The translations under genes were made by a program, and so were the position numbers. From Mucilaginibacter lappiensis (GTDB taxonomy: Bacteria; Bacteroidota; Bacteroidia; Sphingobacteriales; Sphingobacteriaceae): a DNA stretch of 64,000 nt. The notes below the pieces were generated by a model. That model saw only the letters and a program-made list of their open reading frames with translations. It did not search any database and was not told where the DNA came from. Numbering within the stretch: the first letter of the stretch is position 1; each line of letters begins with the position of its first letter. Location: NCBI RefSeq assembly GCF_900155965.1, contig NZ_FTMG01000004.1, forward strand, positions 124,001 through 188,000. Reading direction: 5' to 3'. This document shows positions 59,977 through 64,000 of the stretch, piece after piece.

Positions 59977-61764
59977 ATGGAGCATATTCGTAATTTTTGT
60001 ATCATAGCACATATTGACCACGGTAAGAGTACACTTGCCGATAGGTTATTAGAATACACCAATACTATTACCCAACGCGAATCGCAGGCACAATTGCTTG
60101 ACGATATGGATTTGGAACGCGAACGGGGTATCACCATAAAAAGCCATGCCATACAAATGGATTATGTGCTTGATGGTCAGAAATATACACTGAACCTAAT
60201 AGACACCCCGGGCCATGTGGATTTCTCTTACGAGGTTTCCCGTTCTATAGCAGCTTGTGAAGGCGCCCTGCTTATTGTTGATGCGGCTCAGGGCATACAG
60301 GCCCAAACCATATCCAATCTTTACCTGGCGTTAGAAAACGACCTGGAGATCATCCCTGTTCTGAATAAAATGGATCTTCCCGGCGCTATGCCAGAGGAAG
60401 TGAAAGATCAGATCGTAGAGCTGATAGGTTGTAAACGCGAAGAAATATTAGCTGCATCGGGTAAAACCGGCATGGGTGTTCATGATATATTGCGTGCCAT
60501 TGTTGAGCGTGTGCCTGCCCCGGTAGGTGATCCTGAAGCACCTTTACAAGCATTGATATTTGATTCAGTTTATAACTCCTTCCGTGGTATTGTAGCTTAC
60601 TTTAAGGTAGTTAACGGCGAGATTCGCAAGGGCGATAAAGTAAAATTCTTTGCTACCGAAAAACAATATATTGCTGAGGAAGTTGGTACTTTAAAACTCA
60701 AACAACTACCAAAAGATGTTATTAAAACTGGCGATGTTGGTTATATCATATCGGGTATAAAAGAATCGCGTGAGGTAAAGGTTGGTGATACCATTACCAC
60801 TATTAACCGCCCTTGTGAAAGTGGCATACAAGGTTTTGAAGAAGTAAAGCCAATGGTATTTGCCGGTATTTACCCGGTTGATACAGAGGATTACGAAGAA
60901 TTGCGCGAATCGATGGCTAAACTGCAGCTGAATGATGCATCTCTGGTTTTTGAACCGGAATCATCAGCGGCATTAGGCTTTGGTTTCCGTTGCGGTTTCC
61001 TGGGCATGCTGCACATGGAAATCATCCAGGAACGTTTGGAGCGTGAGTTTGATATGACGGTAATCACTACAGTACCTAACGTATCTTACCTCGCCTACTC
61101 CACCAAAGGAGAAGAAATTATAGTAAATAACCCGTCTGACCTTCCGGATCCAAGTAAAATTGACCGCGTTGAAGAGCCGTATATTAAAGCAACTATCATT
61201 ACCAAATCTGAATTTGTTGGGTCGGTAATGTCACTTTGTATCCAGAAAAGGGGATTTATAAAGAACCAATCTTACTTAACGTCTGACCGGGTAGAGCTTG
61301 TATTTGAAATGCCAATGGGCGAAATTGTATTTGACTTTTACGATAAGTTGAAAACAATTTCTAAAGGCTATGCTTCATTTGATTATCACCAGATTGGCTA
61401 TCGCACCAGTGATTTAGTACGTTTAGATATCAAGTTAAATGCCGAACCGGTTGATGCTTTATCGTCCTTAATATTCAGGGGTAACTCTTATGACTTTGGT
61501 AAAAAGATCTGCGAAAAACTGAAAGAACTTTTACCGCGCCAACAATTTGAGATCATTATACAAGCCTCTATCGGTGCTAAGATCATCGCCCGCGAAACGG
61601 TAAAGGCTTTACGTAAAGATGTTACCGCTAAATGTTATGGTGGTGATATTTCCCGTAAACGTAAGCTATTGGAAAAACAGAAAAAAGGTAAAAAACGCAT
61701 GCGCCAGGTAGGTAACGTAGAGATACCTCAATCGGCATTCATGGCGGTTTTAAAACTGGATTAA
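59977..61764 (+). CDS. lepA: elongation factor 4 (LepA)
   Basis: 595 residues. G1 is [16 protein letters not shown]2/switch I is in [15 protein letters not shown]3 is [15 protein letters not shown]4 is [11 protein letters not shown]. The typical LepA C-terminal domain ends [20 protein letters not shown]. LepA is a ribosome-dependent GTPase that helps biogenesis and movement under stress. A box TATTTTTG (59962-59969) only 8 bp before the ATG would give a nearly leaderless message if it is a -7 element. A secreted protein gene follows at 36 bp. Confidence 0.98.
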   Translation: MEHIRNFCIIAHIDHGKSTLADRLLEYTNTITQRESQAQLLDDMDLERERGITIKSHAIQMDYVLDGQKYTLNLIDTPGHVDFSYEVSRSIAACEGALLIVDAAQGIQAQTISNLYLALENDLEIIPVLNKMDLPGAMPEEVKDQIVELIGCKREEILAASGKTGMGVHDILRAIVERVPAPVGDPEAPLQALIFDSVYNSFRGIVAYFKVVNGEIRKGDKVKFFATEKQYIAEEVGTLKLKQLPKDVIKTGDVGYIISGIKESREVKVGDTITTINRPCESGIQGFEEVKPMVFAGIYPVDTEDYEELRESMAKLQLNDASLVFEPESSAALGFGFRCGFLGMLHMEIIQERLEREFDMTVITTVPNVSYLAYSTKGEEIIVNNPSDLPDPSKIDRVEEPYIKATIITKSEFVGSVMSLCIQKRGFIKNQSYLTSDRVELVFEMPMGEIVFDFYDKLKTISKGYASFDYHQIGYRTSDLVRLDIKLNAEPVDALSSLIFRGNSYDFGKKICEKLKELLPRQQFEIIIQASIGAKIIARETVKALRKDVTAKCYGGDISRKRKLLEKQKKGKKRMRQVGNVEIPQSAFMAVLKLD

Positions 61765-61800
61765 ATCTACCATCTACTAAACCTATAATTTATCATCCTA

Positions 61801-62574
61801 ATGAAAAAACAATTTTTGAAGATATTTCCTTCAATCGTATTATTATTAATTACTGTACATCATATTGAAGCTAAAACACAATATGATGATTTATTGACTA
61901 AAACTAAAAAAAATTCTGCTTTTACAATAGCTCAAAAACCTATTATTGATTCGGCTTTTGACTTTATCCCTGCAGATTCAGTCATATTTTCAGACAATTT
62001 TACCGGCAATATGTCTAAAAATTGGAAATCAAATGGGCTTGGTAAGGTAATAACATTGCCGGGTATTGATGGTAAGTGGCTGACATTACAAAATTTTTGC
62101 TCTTATAAGTTAACCAATCCACATTCGCTGCCAGCAAAATTTACTATTGAATTTGATATTGTTGCTTCTGCTGATAAAACGGAGGACCTATCGCCCGTAA
62201 TATTTGGTTTTGCAAAAGATAATAGTGTAAGCCAATATGTACCGGATGCTTATAATGCTGGTGGTATAAATGCTGTCAGTATAAGATATTCTAATGGCGA
62301 TGAAGTTAATATTGCCAGCAGCGCTACAAATTTTGATGCTTCTACCAAGCTCGATCTGGTTAGCTATGCTAATCAAATTATGCACGTTTCCATTGCTGTT
62401 GATGGCGACAGGATGCGTGTTTATCTTGATAAAGCCAAAGTGGCTAATGCTTTGCTGTTTAATAAAAACAGGGTAAAATATTTTTTCCTTAGTGCTCCTA
62501 TTAAATCAGACAATAAAAGCAAGGTGGTTGTTAGTAATTTTAAGATAGCTACTTATAAATCACAATCGAAGTAA
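61801..62574 (+). CDS. secreted protein with concanavalin-like (jelly-roll) domain
   Basis: 257 residues with a signal peptide (LKIFPSIVLLLITVHHIEAK). The mature part has DSVIFSDNFTGNMSKNWKSN, then FTIEFDIVASADKTEDLSPV and MHVSIAVDGDRMRVYLDKAK ending KSKVVVSNFKIATY. This order of strands is that of LamG/3-keto-disaccharide-hydrolase-type jelly-roll domains. No catalytic residues stand out, so it may bind sugars. The same signature (OmpA-less relatives) is widespread in Bacteroidota. Same strand as lepA (36 bp) and folD (90 bp). Confidence 0.78.
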   Translation: MKKQFLKIFPSIVLLLITVHHIEAKTQYDDLLTKTKKNSAFTIAQKPIIDSAFDFIPADSVIFSDNFTGNMSKNWKSNGLGKVITLPGIDGKWLTLQNFCSYKLTNPHSLPAKFTIEFDIVASADKTEDLSPVIFGFAKDNSVSQYVPDAYNAGGINAVSIRYSNGDEVNIASSATNFDASTKLDLVSYANQIMHVSIAVDGDRMRVYLDKAKVANALLFNKNRVKYFFLSAPIKSDNKSKVVVSNFKIATYKSQSK

Positions 62575-62664
62575 ATTAATCAAATTAACATATACCAACG
62601 TTTTACGCTGTTTACTGTTATTTGATTCTTTAATATAGTATATAAAAGCATTATTAATACTTGT

Positions 62665-63546
62665 ATGCAATTACTTGACGGAAAGTACGTATCAGAAAAA
62701 CTTAAGGTTGAAGTAGCCGAAGAAGCGGCTAAAATATTACAACGAACCGGCAGGCAACCGCACTTGGTGGCCGTATTGGTTGGTCATGATGGTGGCAGCG
62801 AGACCTATGTGGCCAGCAAAATGAAAAACTGTGAAAAGGTTGGTTTTAAATCAACCCTGGTACGTTATGAGGACAATGTAACTGAAGAAGAACTGTTAAA
62901 GAAAGTAGAGGAGCTAAACGCTGATGCGGATATCGATGGCATCATCGTGCAGCTTCCCCTACCTAAACATATCGATCCGGAAAAAGTAACCGAACGCATT
63001 GATCATCGTAAAGATGTGGATGGATTTCACCCGGTAAACCTGGGTCGCATGCAACGTAATTTACCTTCATTTATACCAGCTACGCCTTATGGCATCACCC
63101 TGATGCTGAAAGAATATGGTATCGATACGGTGGGTAAACATTGTGTGGTTGTTGGTCGCAGCAATATTGTAGGCTCGCCGATGAGCATTTTAATGGCCCG
63201 CAATACTACGCCTGGTAATTGTACGGTTACTATATGCCACAGTCGTACTCCTGATATTAAAAGCATTACTTTACAGGCTGATATTTTGATCGTAGCTATT
63301 GGCAAAAAGAATTTTATCACGGCAGATATGGTAAAAGATGGTGTAGTGGTAGTTGATGTGGGTATGAACCGCGAAACCTCTGCCCTAACCAAATCGGGCT
63401 ACAAACTATATGGCGACGTTGACTTTGAAAACGTAGCTCCAAAGTCGTCATGGATAACCCCGGTACCGGGCGGCGTTGGCTTAATGACCATTATAGGTTT
63501 GCTTAAAAATACATTGGCTTCGGCTAATAAAGAGATTTATCAATAA
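62665..63546 (+). CDS. folD: bifunctional methylenetetrahydrofolate dehydrogenase/cyclohydrolase
   Basis: 293 residues, the usual FolD length. The active-site Tyr48 and Lys52 are in [34 protein letters not shown] follows, and the NADP fold shows [18 protein letters not shown] and [18 protein letters not shown]. It interconverts methylene-, methenyl- and formyl-tetrahydrofolate. A second folate gene, folB, is 13 kb away. A palindrome follows its stop. Confidence 0.97.
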   Translation: MQLLDGKYVSEKLKVEVAEEAAKILQRTGRQPHLVAVLVGHDGGSETYVASKMKNCEKVGFKSTLVRYEDNVTEEELLKKVEELNADADIDGIIVQLPLPKHIDPEKVTERIDHRKDVDGFHPVNLGRMQRNLPSFIPATPYGITLMLKEYGIDTVGKHCVVVGRSNIVGSPMSILMARNTTPGNCTVTICHSRTPDIKSITLQADILIVAIGKKNFITADMVKDGVVVVDVGMNRETSALTKSGYKLYGDVDFENVAPKSSWITPVPGGVGLMTIIGLLKNTLASANKEIYQ

Positions 63547-63556
63547 GCGGATTAAA

Positions 63557-63622
63557 TTAAGTGAATAGTTGATTGAGTTAAATAGTTCTAACTTAATTCA
63601 GCTCAATCAACTATTCACTTAA
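63557..63622. repeat. imperfect palindrome between convergent genes
   Basis: TTAAGTGAATAGTTGATTGA then GTTAA (63557-63581) pairs with TTAATTCAGCTCAATCAACT then ATTCACTTAA (63593-63622), with a 5-nt insert in the right arm. It probably ends transcripts of folD and of the gene at 63635. Confidence 0.85.
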
Positions 63623-63634
63623 CCTAACCCTTAT

Positions 63635-64000
63635 TTACTTCAATATCTTCATTTCGGCAAGATCAACCTGCATAGCTTGTCTCCGAATAGCTTCGTCACT
63701 GAATTTTTTCTCTTTTCGGATTTGATAAAGTTCCTTTCGCTGATGCTGATAAATATCTTTTAGCGCTTTTCGATAGATAGCCCTTTGTGTTTGGTGGGCA
63801 TCTCCATGCTCTAGCGAGTCCAGGCGTGCGGTGGCGTGTATAACATTATTTTGCAATTCGGTTTTTAATACCTGTAGTAAATGGTTATTCTCTATTTCAT
63901 CAAAATAATGCTCATCGAGTCTTTTTAGCGCCACCTCTGTCAGCCTGATCTTGATGGTCATTTCCTGCTGATCTTCGGGTACCGTCGAATCCATATCTTT
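63635..64000 (-). CDS. C-terminal cytoplasmic part of a probable CPA1-family Na+/H+ antiporter, partial
   Basis: At least 121 residues are open to the window edge; the ATG at 63994 is probably internal because the frame continues through it. The chain is helical and charged: IRLTEVALKRLDEHYFDEIE, then RAIYRKALKDIYQHQRKELY and KKFSDEAIRRQAMQVDLAEM. The end resembles the 'LR..GEISDEVIRRLERELDLEE' tail of CPA1 Na+/H+ antiporters, so the membrane part would lie beyond the window. A stand-alone helical protein is the alternative. Confidence 0.6.
   Translation of the reverse strand, partial: KDMDSTVPEDQQEMTIKIRLTEVALKRLDEHYFDEIENNHLLQVLKTELQNNVIHATARLDSLEHGDAHQTQRAIYRKALKDIYQHQRKELYQIRKEKKFSDEAIRRQAMQVDLAEMKILK

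Overview
The window looks like chromosomal DNA of a Bacteroidota species, most likely Sphingobacteriaceae and close to Mucilaginibacter or Pedobacter. The signs are a SusC/SusD pair, TAnnTTTG-type -7 promoter boxes (for example just before the RNase P RNA), few Shine-Dalgarno sequences, many Bacteroidota-type lipoproteins, and family pairs such as DUF2851 with PspC, DnaJ with CbpM, and the TIGR03915/TIGR03916 DNA repair pair. The genus is an inference from gene content. I saw no tRNA, rRNA, CRISPR array, prophage, integrase or transposase.

Layout. 0.0-6.4 kb (minus): an outer-membrane glycan or nutrient uptake pair (susC, partial susD), a secreted hypothetical protein and a DUF218 protein. 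6.8-11 kb (plus): an AlkZ-like winged-helix protein, an AhpD-like/PNPOx-like/AraC cluster and a zinc-less Fpg/Nei glycosylase. 11-19 kb: mostly core metabolism (class II aldolase, accD, cysteine desulfurase, glmM), two small polar proteins, and copy A of a 250-bp repeat. 19-31 kb: PAP2 phosphatase, ZIP transporter, M20 hydrolase, MHS-type MFS permease, DUF2851/PspC, HAD, CAT-like and GNAT proteins, CPBP protease, cupin, DnaJ/CbpM and a membrane-anchored MutS-like ATPase.

32.6-36.7 kb holds the most interesting locus: a compact minus-strand operon kaiC-kaiB-kaiB-histidine kinase, without kaiA, and with a four-helix-bundle stress-type protein divergent from it. The KaiC keeps both P-loops, both catalytic Glu pairs and a Ser-Ser pair at the KaiC phosphosite, and has a long C-terminal coiled coil. 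37-45 kb: small hypotheticals, HAD, metallo-beta-lactamase-fold protein, PhoH, a 760-bp spacer with signs of a structured RNA, the TIGR03915/radical SAM repair pair and an Hsp20. 45-54 kb: thioesterase, FG-GAP-type lipoprotein, GlcD-like oxidase, folB, glutaryl-CoA dehydrogenase-like enzyme, GH1 glucosidase, DinB, and a lipoprotein/SCO/cytochrome c operon. 54.9-64 kb: a nested palindromic region, rnpB, an NtrC-type regulator, copy B of the 250-bp repeat, a secreted glycosidase-like protein, lepA, a secreted beta-sandwich protein, folD and the end of a probable Na+/H+ antiporter.

Two non-coding patterns stand out. First, the spacers at 15841-16089 and 57906-58156 are inverted copies of one 250-bp element: a terminator hairpin followed by about a dozen A/T tracts spaced close to 10.4 bp, the signature of intrinsically curved DNA. 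Second, many spacers between convergent or tandem genes are filled by 65-220-bp imperfect palindromes belonging to several sequence families, at least two of which occur twice or more in this window.
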